Shown: positions 49,346-56,865 of the stretch, piece by piece
Layout of the letters: every line of letters starts with the position of its first letter
How positions within the stretch are numbered: position 1 is the first letter of the stretch
From: CATQHL01 sp965242895
GTDB lineage: Bacteria > Actinomycetota > Acidimicrobiia > Acidimicrobiales > CATQHL01
Assembly (NCBI GenBank): GCA_965242895.1
Contig: OZ251507.1
Coordinates: 1,488,001 to 1,552,000 of the forward strand
Direction of reading: 5' to 3'
Length of the DNA stretch: 64,000 nucleotides
Translations under genes and position numbers: made by a program
Notes under the pieces: model-generated
Database searches by the model: none
What the model saw: only the letters and a program-made list of their open reading frames with translations
What the model was told of the DNA's origin: nothing

Positions 49346-51481
49346 TTGACCCCTACTACTTCCTCCTTCGGTTCCTGGCCAACTCCCATCACCCCTTCGG
49401 TGCTTGCCTCCGGCAGCATTAGCGTCGGCGCCCTAGCTTCCGACGGCGCATTTCTTTGGTGGTCTCAGAGCTTGCCTGATGAAGGAGGCCGCCGCGCCGT
49501 TTTCCTGCTTCAGGGCGACGACCCCCCGTGCGAGGTGACCCCGCCCGGGGCCAAGGTTGGCACGAAGGTGCACACCTACGGTGGAGGATCTTGGTGGGCG
49601 GAGAACGGGGTGTTGGTGTATTCCGATGAGGTTGACGGACGGCTTCGCCTGCTAAGTATGCAGCAGGTGGATTTCGAAGACTTCGGCAGGGACTCAGATC
49701 CTGAGCCTCCCGAGCCGCTGTTGCTCACCCCTGCCGCGGGGCACCGCTACGCGGACGGCAGGTTTAGCACCTGCGGAGGATGGTACGTGTGCGTGCGTGA
49801 ACGCCTAGCCCCCGCAGCCGAGCGTGATCCCACCGATCCCGTTTCTGGTGTTCCCATTTCTGGTGCCCCCGCTTCCGGCGTCAAGACGCCCCCCGATGTG
49901 CTGAGCGAAGATGCCCACGAGATCGTTTGCGTAGCCACGGACGGCTCCGAGCGGGTTGAATTCGTGGTTCAGGGCGCAGACTTCTATGCCGCGCCGCGTC
50001 CGTCTCCGTGCGGCCGCTACCTGCTCTGGCTGCAGTGGAATCACCCCAACATGCCCTGGGACGGCACGGAACTCTGGGTGAGTCGGTTCGATGCGCCTTC
50101 GATGTGCGCTGCGCTCCAAATCGCCGGCAGTTCAGAGGAGTGGATTTTCGGCCCCTCCTGGCGTCACGACGGGGCGGTGCTCTGGGTCAGCGACGCAGGC
50201 GGCTGCTCCCGGCTCATGGTGTTGGAGGCCGACGTCTTGGAAAACGCTCTGGAAGACGGATGCCTTCGAGGGGAGCCGCGAACCTGGGTCGAGTTGACCG
50301 ACGGCGAGATACAAGTGCCCAACTGGGTTTTCGGCATGTCGCGTTACGCCTCCTGGCCGGACGCCGCGGGCGGCTTCACTCATCTTGCATACGCAGTCTC
50401 CCGTCTAGGCGGTCACGAACTGAGGTTCACCACCGACGTTTCTACCGAAACCGGCGTCTATGCGGAGCACACCGAGTTTGCTTCTCTATGTGCTTGGAGC
50501 GGCGGAGTGGTTGCCGTCGCCTCCTCTTATTCGGTTTCCAACGAGATCATCAGCGTCGTCGGGATCTCTCCCGTTCCGACCGTTAGGACGTTGCACGCCC
50601 CAGCAGGACTTTCATTGGGTGACGATTTTGTTCCTGCCCCAGAGCCGATTATCTTTCCGACGGAGGACGGCTTCGAGGCCCGCGCACTTTTCTATCGTCC
50701 AGCCAACCCCCACAGAACGGGCGGCAAGTCGCAACTGCCTCCTCTGCTAGTGGTCGCCCATGGGGGGCCTACCGGAGCAGCACGCACCGGGCTCAGCCTT
50801 CCGTTGAGAGCTTGGACGAGCCGCGGGATCGCCGTCGTGGACGTCGATTATCGCGGAAGCACGGGGTACGGACGCGCTTACCGACAGGCGCTCGACGGGA
50901 ACTGGGGCGCAGCTGACGTGGCCGACTGCATTTCCGCCGCTCGCTTCCTGGCGGACAGGGGCGCCGTCGATCCCGACCGCATCGCCTTCAAGGGCTCCAG
51001 TGCAGGGGCGATGACGGCGCTTCTGGCACTCGCCGACAGCGATTTGTTCGCCGCCGGCATCATCTTGTACGGAGTGACTGACCTAGAAGCGCTTGCAAAG
51101 GACACTCATAAGTTTGAGAGCCGCTACCTCGACAGGTTAATAGGCCCTTACCCTAAGGAGCGCAAGGTTTACCGGGATCGCTCACCATTGAATCGAGCTC
51201 ATGAGATTTCATGCCCTCTCTTAATCCTGCAAGGTGGCGACGACCGGGTCGTGCCGCCCGAGCAGGCCGAGGCGTTGCTCGCGATTCTGGCAGAACGATG
51301 CCTGCCTCACGCTTTCGTCTTGTTCGAGGACGAAGGTCATGGGTTTCGCAAGACGGAGAACCTCGTCTCAGCCGCCGAAGCCGAATTGTCTTTCCTAGGT
51401 CAGGTTTTTGGATTTGAGCCGGACGGACGCATTAGGCGCGTGGAGTTGCAGGAATCCCATGGGAATGCCGCCCGAAAATAG
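49346..51481 (+). CDS. S9-family prolyl oligopeptidase / acylaminoacyl peptidase
   Basis: A 711-residue serine peptidase: an N-terminal beta-propeller that gates access (to about residue 430, including YGGGSWW and GRYLLWLQWNHPNMPWDGTELW) and a C-terminal alpha/beta hydrolase. The nucleophile is Ser552 in FKGSSAGAM, with Asp in LILQGGDDRVVPPEQ and His in EDEGHGF. It degrades short peptides, probably in the cytosol since no signal peptide is seen. The start is TTG 49346 with no clear ribosome site, so it is not firm. An in-frame Pro/Val/Ser-Gly run (VSGVPISGAPASGV) in the propeller is repeat-like. Confidence 0.9.
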   Translation: MTPTTSSFGSWPTPITPSVLASGSISVGALASDGAFLWWSQSLPDEGGRRAVFLLQGDDPPCEVTPPGAKVGTKVHTYGGGSWWAENGVLVYSDEVDGRLRLLSMQQVDFEDFGRDSDPEPPEPLLLTPAAGHRYADGRFSTCGGWYVCVRERLAPAAERDPTDPVSGVPISGAPASGVKTPPDVLSEDAHEIVCVATDGSERVEFVVQGADFYAAPRPSPCGRYLLWLQWNHPNMPWDGTELWVSRFDAPSMCAALQIAGSSEEWIFGPSWRHDGAVLWVSDAGGCSRLMVLEADVLENALEDGCLRGEPRTWVELTDGEIQVPNWVFGMSRYASWPDAAGGFTHLAYAVSRLGGHELRFTTDVSTETGVYAEHTEFASLCAWSGGVVAVASSYSVSNEIISVVGISPVPTVRTLHAPAGLSLGDDFVPAPEPIIFPTEDGFEARALFYRPANPHRTGGKSQLPPLLVVAHGGPTGAARTGLSLPLRAWTSRGIAVVDVDYRGSTGYGRAYRQALDGNWGAADVADCISAARFLADRGAVDPDRIAFKGSSAGAMTALLALADSDLFAAGIILYGVTDLEALAKDTHKFESRYLDRLIGPYPKERKVYRDRSPLNRAHEISCPLLILQGGDDRVVPPEQAEALLAILAERCLPHAFVLFEDEGHGFRKTENLVSAAEAELSFLGQVFGFEPDGRIRRVELQESHGNAARK

Positions 51482-51496
51482 TAGCCTTGAGAAGTT

Positions 51497-52804
51497 ATGC
51501 CGCATCAGAAATCTAGGTTGTTCTGTGCTGTCGCGAAGAGGCGTTGTTTTGTGGTCGTTTTTATGCTGTTTTCGCTGCTCGCTTTCGTCGCCTGCAGTTC
51601 GACGGATGACGCCGGTTTGCAGAACGGAGAAGCCCCAGATCGCTCTAGAGACCCCTCTTCTGAAGGAACGGGCTCCGTTCCTTCTCGGCAGGACGGGACT
51701 GCCGATCCGCCCCCAGTTGGAGGTTCACCGGACACGAATGCAGACACCGAGGATGCCTCAACCGAACCCCTGAGCATTGAAGATCTACAAGTAGGCGTAT
51801 TAACTTCCGAAGAAGTGGAAGATGTTTTGTTGTTGGTTAACCAAGCTTACGAAGAAATGAGAACCTATCGTACAAACTTTAACCTTTTCTGGGATGTGTC
51901 CCTGAATCAAATTGGTGGGAAAGAATTTCTCGAGCAAACAAATGAAATAGAAGTAGTAGAAGGTTTGATAGTAGAAACTTTTGGCAAGTACTTTTATGAA
52001 GAAACTCTATTGAATGAATTATCGATTGAGCGTAAAGAGGGAGCCGAGTTGGCAACTTTCAATATAGGCCCTTATGAATATTTCGTCGATGACAAATCAG
52101 ATGTTTATTTCTTTATTCCAAGTTTGGTTGGACAGGAGTTCAAGTTCGATTCAGGTCAATTAGCAGCTTCTGTTTTGGTGGAGTCGGGACTGCGGGACGG
52201 ATGGATCAGAGCCAATCTAGAGTCGGATGTATTGGTCAATGAAGAGAGCTTTTCGTTCGTTAGAGCTGCCGGTATTGACTTACCCAGACTCATGGATCCT
52301 GATTTTATTTCCAAGTCGCTGCGTCAGGCCAAATACCTAGGTGAAGCCCCGATCATGGATGAGCTTAGTCAAGAAGAAGTCCAGTATGATTTGTTCAGTT
52401 TTGAATTTGCTTATTCAGATCTAGCGACTCAAGATACTAGTGCCGCACTATTCAGCACTTTCAATGATGATCTCGGAATATCCGATGAGGAGGTCCTGTC
52501 GCTTGCTAGCGATGTACCGGTGATTCTAACAATTTACTTGGACCCCGAAGGAGTTATAAGACGCATTGAATCCACTCTCAATCTTTCACTCATCCTTCTT
52601 GAGTATTTCGGAGGCTTGCAAACTTCGGGTGACTCAGATTCTTCTTCCTCCGGGATCAAATTCGTCATAGGTTCACGCCAAAACTTCAGCGATGTGGGCG
52701 ATCCTGCACTGGAGGATGAGTTTGTTCAGATCGCCAGCTTGGGCGGATTGCCGAACACCTTTACTCTTGACGGGGTGCTCGAATTGGCGGATATCCTTTC
52801 ATGA
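51497..52804 (+). CDS. Lipoprotein of unknown function, AT-rich gene
   Basis: A 435-residue lipoprotein: signal peptide (FVVVFMLFSLLAFVAC), a low-complexity Pro/Asp/Ser segment to about 95, then an acidic domain with alternating beta strands and helices. The arrangement (a long lipid-carrier-like half-barrel, for example FIPSLVGQEFKFDSGQLAASVL) is reminiscent of LppX/LprG-type lipoproteins, but no family is firmly recognised. From about 51780 to 52750 the DNA is clearly richer in A and T than all neighbours, with many ATT, AAT, GAA and TTT codons, suggesting recent transfer. Its TGA overlaps the ATG of the dehydrogenase gene. Confidence 0.75.
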   Translation: MPHQKSRLFCAVAKRRCFVVVFMLFSLLAFVACSSTDDAGLQNGEAPDRSRDPSSEGTGSVPSRQDGTADPPPVGGSPDTNADTEDASTEPLSIEDLQVGVLTSEEVEDVLLLVNQAYEEMRTYRTNFNLFWDVSLNQIGGKEFLEQTNEIEVVEGLIVETFGKYFYEETLLNELSIERKEGAELATFNIGPYEYFVDDKSDVYFFIPSLVGQEFKFDSGQLAASVLVESGLRDGWIRANLESDVLVNEESFSFVRAAGIDLPRLMDPDFISKSLRQAKYLGEAPIMDELSQEEVQYDLFSFEFAYSDLATQDTSAALFSTFNDDLGISDEEVLSLASDVPVILTIYLDPEGVIRRIESTLNLSLILLEYFGGLQTSGDSDSSSSGIKFVIGSRQNFSDVGDPALEDEFVQIASLGGLPNTFTLDGVLELADILS

Positions 52805-53754
52805 CCGTGTCTCGTGTATTAGTAGCAGAACGCATCGCCTCCGAGGGCTTGAACATTCTTTCTGAGGCTGGCCATGAGGTGAACGTTCGGCTCGGGATGA
52901 CGCCGGAGGAACTTCTAGGAGCGGTTGCTGGCTCGGAGGCGTTGATTATCAGGTCGGCCACCGAGGTCACGTCTGAAGTGCTGTCTGCAGGGGAAAGTCT
53001 GCGCGTGGTCGGGCGGGCAGGCGTCGGCGTCGACAACATCGATCTCGTCGCTGCCGCCGAGCGGGGCGTCGTAGTGCTCAACACGCCTAGGGCAAACATT
53101 CTCTCGGCAGCCGAGCACACCTTGGCCTTGATGCTGGCTATGGCGCGTAATGTTCCGCAGGCGCACGCAGGACTCAGCGAAGGTCGCTGGGAAAGATCCC
53201 GCTGGCAAGGCGTGGAACTTTCCGGCAAGACGCTCGGAATCGTCGGTTTCGGCCAGGTGGGTCGTCTCGTAGGCGAACGCGCAGCCGCTTTTGGTATGAA
53301 TTTGTTGACTTACGACCCTTTCGTCCCGCCCGAGACGGCCGCAAAGCATGGAGCAGAGATGGTGGAGTTATCGGAACTCATGGCCAACAGCGACTTCATC
53401 ACTCTCCATGCCGTAAAGACGCCTGAAACCGTAGGGCTGCTCAGCAGCGAGTTGTTGTCTTCGGCTAAGAGAGGAGTGCGAATCATCAACGTAGCCAGGG
53501 GGGGATTGGTGGATGAAGCCGTTCTTTTGGAAGCGCTCAAGTCTGGCCAGGTTGGGGGCGCAGCCCTAGACGTGTTCGATACAGAGCCCCTCGGCGAGTC
53601 TCCGCTCTTAGATTTTCCGCAGGTGGTGGTTACCCCGCACCTGGGCGCCAGTACCAGTGAAGCTCAGAGGAGGGCAGGAATAACAGTGGCCGAGCAGGTC
53701 AACCTTGCGTTGGCGGGCGAACAGATACCGAACGCCGTAATCCCAGCGCCGTAG
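52801..53754 (+). CDS. SerA-like D-2-hydroxyacid dehydrogenase, short form
   Basis: A 317-residue NAD-dependent dehydrogenase closest to the catalytic part of SerA (3-phosphoglycerate dehydrogenase). Seen are RSATEVTSEVL, VGRAGVGVDNID, the NAD loop GIVGFGQVGRLVG, VINVARGGLVDEA-like INVARGGLVDEAVLLEAL, and the His of VTPHLGASTSEAQ. It ends right after the second Rossmann part; the roughly 200-residue ASB and ACT domains of the long actinobacterial SerA are absent, and no continuation is seen downstream in any frame. So it should lack serine feedback. The ATGA overlap couples it to the lipoprotein gene. Confidence 0.88.
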   Translation: MTVSRVLVAERIASEGLNILSEAGHEVNVRLGMTPEELLGAVAGSEALIIRSATEVTSEVLSAGESLRVVGRAGVGVDNIDLVAAAERGVVVLNTPRANILSAAEHTLALMLAMARNVPQAHAGLSEGRWERSRWQGVELSGKTLGIVGFGQVGRLVGERAAAFGMNLLTYDPFVPPETAAKHGAEMVELSELMANSDFITLHAVKTPETVGLLSSELLSSAKRGVRIINVARGGLVDEAVLLEALKSGQVGGAALDVFDTEPLGESPLLDFPQVVVTPHLGASTSEAQRRAGITVAEQVNLALAGEQIPNAVIPAP

Positions 53755-54076
53755 TTCCCACCCAGTCATAGCTGCAGTATTGCAGCTTCCCGCCAGCCGA
53801 CCTTAGTTCCAGTCGGGTTTCTAGGACAGCCCCCTGAGCCGTTCGGACGACCGGCTCCCCTTCACCTCTGCTACGACTCACCTCTGCTGCGACGATGGAC
53901 AGAGCCTGTGTTGAGGCCAGAAAGGAGCCGTTCGGGCGGCCCGCTCTCTTCACCTCCGCTCCCCCTCACCTCTGCTACGACTCAGCCAGCCGGCAAAGCG
54001 AAGAGACGGCTGCAGATTCTGGCCGCAGATTCTGGGGGATTAGGTCTTAGTTTGTCTTAGTTCGGCGGGACTGATG
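53755..54076. other. Gene-free 322-bp gap with nested short duplications
   Basis: No gene is supported. A perfect 7-bp hairpin AGCTGCA-GTAT-TGCAGCT (53770-53787) may end serA transcription. Two diverged copies of a segment of about 60 bp start GAGCCGTTCGG near 53836 and 53928; both contain CACCTCTGCTACGACTCA. GCAGATTCTGG occurs twice with a 13-bp period at 54013-54036, and GTCTTAGTT(T/C) twice at 54045-54064. Confidence 0.7.
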
Positions 54077-54274
54077 TCAGTTTTCGGAAGAAGACTTTTC
54101 CGACGCAGAAGCTTCGGCCGTCGAAGAATTGTCCAGCGGAGGCCAAGGTTCGGCCAGACCGGGGTATTCCTCCTCCTCATTGGATGAACGCTTGCCCTTT
54201 ATCCAGCGGACCAGAGCAGCTACGGCGGCGACTATTACAGCCCACTTCAGCGTCTTTTTGATCGCGTTAATCAT
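54077..54274 (-). CDS. Small single-pass membrane protein
   Basis: A 65-residue protein: an N-terminal amphipathic and hydrophobic segment (AIKKTLKWAVIVAAVAALVRWI) followed by KGKR and a long acidic, Ser-rich tail (SSNEEEEYPGLAEPWPPLD). No family is recognised. Expression is supported by a good promoter: TTGGCG, 18-bp spacer, TATACT, with six bases before ATG 54274, so a leaderless transcript. It is divergent from the leuA leader. Confidence 0.65.
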   Translation of the reverse strand: MINAIKKTLKWAVIVAAVAALVRWIKGKRSSNEEEEYPGLAEPWPPLDNSSTAEASASEKSSSEN

Positions 54275-54280
54275 GGGCTA

Positions 54281-54310
54281 AGTATAGCGAGGAGATTCTG
54301 CAGTCGCCAA
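54281..54310 (-). promoter_or_regulatory. Promoter of the small membrane-protein gene
   Basis: Minus strand: -35 TTGGCG (54310-54305), 18-bp spacer, -10 TATACT (54286-54281), then six bases to ATG 54274. Confidence 0.65.
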
Positions 54311-54328
54311 AGCGTTCTGAAGCGAGGG

Positions 54329-54357
54329 TTGACAATTCTCGTTTCTGATGACATACT
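54329..54357 (+). promoter_or_regulatory. Promoter of the leuA leader
   Basis: -35 TTGACA (54329-54334), 17-bp spacer, -10 CATACT (54352-54357). The start of transcription is expected near 54364-54365, that is, at the ATG of the leader peptide. Confidence 0.75.
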
Positions 54358-54364
54358 TATGTGG

Positions 54365-54397
54365 ATGAGCGAATTCGGTTTGCTGCTTCTCACTTAA
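54365..54397 (+). CDS. leuL: leuA leader peptide (four consecutive Leu codons)
   Basis: A 10-codon frame, ATG 54365 to TAA 54395, coding MSEFGLLLLT. Four leucine codons in a row, all different (TTG CTG CTT CTC), are followed by two hairpins and leuA. Such a peptide lets the ribosome sense charged leucyl-tRNA. The ATG falls at the predicted transcription start, so the peptide would be translated from a leaderless mRNA; an in-frame ATG at 54359 would lie upstream of that start. Leader-peptide control of leuA has been described in other actinobacteria by comparative analysis. Confidence 0.8.
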   Translation: MSEFGLLLLT

Positions 54398-54423
54398 AGC
54401 GAGCGCCACACTCTGCGCTCGCT
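54398..54423 (+). promoter_or_regulatory. Hairpin 1 of the leuA attenuator
   Basis: AGCGAGCGC (54398-54406), 8-nt loop, GCGCTCGCT (54415-54423): a perfect 9-bp stem starting one base after the leader stop codon. It is well placed to be the pause or anti-antiterminator structure covered by a ribosome at the leader's end. Confidence 0.65.
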
Positions 54424-54425
54424 CA

Positions 54426-54457
54426 AACCTCCTGCCGCCGGCAGGAGGTTTTTCTTT
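54426..54457 (+). terminator. Attenuator terminator before leuA
   Basis: AACCTCCTGCC (54426-54436), loop GCC, GGCAGGAGGTT (54440-54450), then TTTCTTT. A perfect 11-bp stem with a T-rich tail, placed between the leader peptide and the leuA ribosome site, so read-through is required for leuA expression. Confidence 0.85.
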
Positions 54458-54497
54458 GCACGCTATGAAGCAGACCTAAACGCTGACAGGAGGGAAT

Positions 54498-56087
54498 ATG
54501 TCAAAAGAAAGCACCGACCGAGTGGTGATCTTCGACACAACTCTGCGCGACGGGGAGCAGTCGCCCGGGATTTCCCTGGGACAAGCCGAGAAATTGGAGA
54601 TAGCCGACCAACTCGCCCGTCTGGGTGTCGACGTCATCGAAGCGGGTTTCCCCGTGGCTAGCAGGGGTGACTTTGAAGGCGTGCAGGCCATCGCTCAGGG
54701 AGTGAAGGGGCCGGTCATCTGCGGTTTGTCCCGTACTTCCCTAGCCGACATAGACCGTTGCTGGGAGGCGATAGAGCCGGCCGAGAGCAGACGTATCCAC
54801 GTTTTCATCGCCACTAGCGCAACTCACATGCGGCACAAACTGCGGATGACCCCGGATCAGGTCAAAGCCGAAGCGGCTTCGGCTGTTTCTCGGGCTAGGT
54901 CCTACACCGACGACGTGGAGTTTTCGCCCGAAGATGCTTCACGAAGCGACTTCGATTTCATGTGCGAGGTGCTGCAGATAGCCGCCGATCACGGGGCGAC
55001 AACCTTGAACATTCCCGACACCGTGGGCTACGGAGTGCCCTCGGAATATGCCGAGCAACTGCAGAGGGTGAGGGAACGGGTGTCCGGCGACTACGTCCTG
55101 TCGACTCATTGCCACAACGACCTGGGGCTGGCCGTGGCGAATTCGTTGTCCGGAGTGCTAGCGGGTGCCCGCCAAGTGGAGTGCGCCGTCAACGGCATAG
55201 GCGAGCGGGCAGGCAATGCCGCTTTGGAGGAGATCGTGATGGCCATCAACACCCGCTCCGATTATTTCAAAGGCTTGCGGGTGGGCGTCAATACCCGGGA
55301 GCTGCACAGGACGAGCCGCCTAGTCAGCAGGCTGACTGGCTATCCCGTCCAATTCAACAAGGCCGTGGTAGGACGGAACGCTTTTTCGCACGAAGCTGGC
55401 ATTCACCAGCACGGAGTGCTCAGTGAGCGCTCCACCTACGAGATCATGGATCCTGAAGCGGTCGGACAGGACGGAAGCCACATAGTCCTGGGGAAGCATT
55501 CGGGACGTCACGCGTTTTCTGAGCGTCTTAGTCAGATGGGCTTCAACATCCACGGCGACGCACTGAACGCCGCCTTCACCCGTTTCAAGGAGTTGGCCGA
55601 CCGGAAGTCGGAGTTGAGCGACGCCGACCTCGAGGCGATAGTGGCCGACGAGGTGAGCAGCGGTGTGAAGCAGGCTTTCGTGCTGGAGGTGTTGGAGTGC
55701 CACGGAGGCAGTGTGGGCTCCGGCGTTCCTTCCGCGACCGTGGTGATGCGGGTGCACGACGAGCTGCACACCGCAAGAGAGGAGGGCAACGGGATGGTCG
55801 AGGCGGCATGCAAGGCGGTCAAGACTGCAACGGGCATTGAGGGGCGCCTTACCGACTACACAGTGATGTCGGTTACAGGTGGCGTGGACGCCCTAGCTGA
55901 CGTCGCTTTGCGCTTCGAGTCTTCCGAGGGCATAAAGGTGGCCGGACGGGGGCTTTCCTGCGATGTGGTGGAGGCGTCGGTCAGAGCTTTCGTGAGCGCC
56001 TTGAACCAAGTGGAGCGGGTAAGGTCTTCGGGTGAAAACCCGTATGATGCCACCGCCGACCGACCTGGCCGCATCTTCGTAACCTGA
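54498..56087 (+). CDS. leuA: 2-isopropylmalate synthase
   Basis: A 529-residue enzyme condensing acetyl-CoA with 2-oxoisovalerate, the first step of leucine synthesis. The TIM barrel starts IFDTTLRDGEQSPGISL (metal-binding Asp and catalytic Arg), has the second signature LSTHCHNDLGLAVANSL (metal His pair) and the end GNAALEEIVMAI. A C-terminal LeuA dimer domain (about 390-515) is present, which binds leucine for feedback inhibition. It resembles the common bacterial LeuA form, not the longer mycobacterial one. ATG 54498 follows AGGAGGG. Citramalate synthase is the nearest alternative, but the leucine-codon leader supports leuA. Confidence 0.95.
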   Translation: MSKESTDRVVIFDTTLRDGEQSPGISLGQAEKLEIADQLARLGVDVIEAGFPVASRGDFEGVQAIAQGVKGPVICGLSRTSLADIDRCWEAIEPAESRRIHVFIATSATHMRHKLRMTPDQVKAEAASAVSRARSYTDDVEFSPEDASRSDFDFMCEVLQIAADHGATTLNIPDTVGYGVPSEYAEQLQRVRERVSGDYVLSTHCHNDLGLAVANSLSGVLAGARQVECAVNGIGERAGNAALEEIVMAINTRSDYFKGLRVGVNTRELHRTSRLVSRLTGYPVQFNKAVVGRNAFSHEAGIHQHGVLSERSTYEIMDPEAVGQDGSHIVLGKHSGRHAFSERLSQMGFNIHGDALNAAFTRFKELADRKSELSDADLEAIVADEVSSGVKQAFVLEVLECHGGSVGSGVPSATVVMRVHDELHTAREEGNGMVEAACKAVKTATGIEGRLTDYTVMSVTGGVDALADVALRFESSEGIKVAGRGLSCDVVEASVRAFVSALNQVERVRSSGENPYDATADRPGRIFVT

Positions 56088-56095
56088 GGAGAATC

Positions 56096-56755
56096 ATGAT
56101 TGAACTGACAGCCGAAGACGGACACGGCCTTGAGGCGTACGAAGTGCATCCCGAAGGCGCCGCTTCCGGAATCGTCATCGTGCAGGAAATCTTCGGAGTC
56201 AACCATCACATCCGTTCCGTGGCGGACCGCTACGCCGAACTGGGGCACCACGTAATCGCCCCTGCGCTGTTCGACCGTCTAGAGCGCGGCGTGGAACTGG
56301 AATACAAAGCCGAGACGATAGAAGTTGGGCGCTCCATGCGGGGAAGGCTGGACTGGGACGAGGCGGTGCTCGACCTAGGGGCGGCTGTTGCTCATGTGAG
56401 CGGGACCGGTCCGACAGCCGTAGTGGGTTACTGCTATGGAGGGAGCATGGCTTGGCTGGCAGCAGTCGCTCTGCCCATCCGTGCGGCCGTCGGTTACTAC
56501 GGAGGGCAGATTCACCAGTTCAAGGACAGGGTTCCGCAGGCTCCGACCATGCTCCATTTCGGCGAGTTAGACGCCGCCATCCCCCTGAACGAAGTGGAGG
56601 AGATCGCCGCCGAACATCCAGAGGTGGTCGTACATGTTTATGAGGGCGCCGACCACGGCTTCAACTGCGACGCCCGTTCTTCCTATCACCCCACCTCGGC
56701 TGCTCTGGCTCTGGAACGCACGCTGGAGTTCCTGCACTCCAACGGCGTCGAGTAG
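56096..56755 (+). CDS. Dienelactone hydrolase-family protein
   Basis: A 219-residue alpha/beta hydrolase. The nucleophile is Cys113 in VVGYCYGGSMAW, the acid is in LHFGELDAAIPLNEV and the His in YEGADHGFNCD; early landmarks are IVIVQEIFGVNHHIRSVADRYAELGH. Family members open cyclic lactones such as dienelactone in aromatic degradation, but many act on other substrates, and there are no aromatic-pathway genes nearby. ATG 56096 has GAGGAG upstream and lies 8 bp after leuA. Confidence 0.92.
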   Translation: MIELTAEDGHGLEAYEVHPEGAASGIVIVQEIFGVNHHIRSVADRYAELGHHVIAPALFDRLERGVELEYKAETIEVGRSMRGRLDWDEAVLDLGAAVAHVSGTGPTAVVGYCYGGSMAWLAAVALPIRAAVGYYGGQIHQFKDRVPQAPTMLHFGELDAAIPLNEVEEIAAEHPEVVVHVYEGADHGFNCDARSSYHPTSAALALERTLEFLHSNGVE

Positions 56756-56810
56756 TTTCGACTGCCGGTTAAGCAGCGCCGCGTCAAGCAGCGCCGCTAC
56801 CGGTCAGCAG

Positions 56811-56859
56811 CGCCGCGTTCTGCCGGCAGCCTCAATCTTGCTGCCGGCAGAACGCGGCG
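56811..56859. terminator. Bidirectional terminator-like hairpin with 20-bp perfect stem
   Basis: A 20-bp arm at 56811-56830 (CGCCGCGTTCTGCCGGCAGC) is exactly complementary to 56840-56859, with a 9-nt loop. It lies between two convergent genes. Just before it, AGCAGCGCCGC occurs three times (56772-56816), the last feeding the 5' arm. Confidence 0.75.
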
Positions 56860-56865
56860 AACACC

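Noticed and set aside
51408..51773. Alternative plus-strand frame across the peptidase and lipoprotein genes
   Set aside because: It is out of frame with both; the lipoprotein frame has a full signal peptide and lipobox.
53699..53953. Small minus-strand gene after the SerA-like gene
   Set aside because: It overlaps the serA-like gene by 56 bp, has no start signal or domain, and spans the duplicated non-coding repeats.
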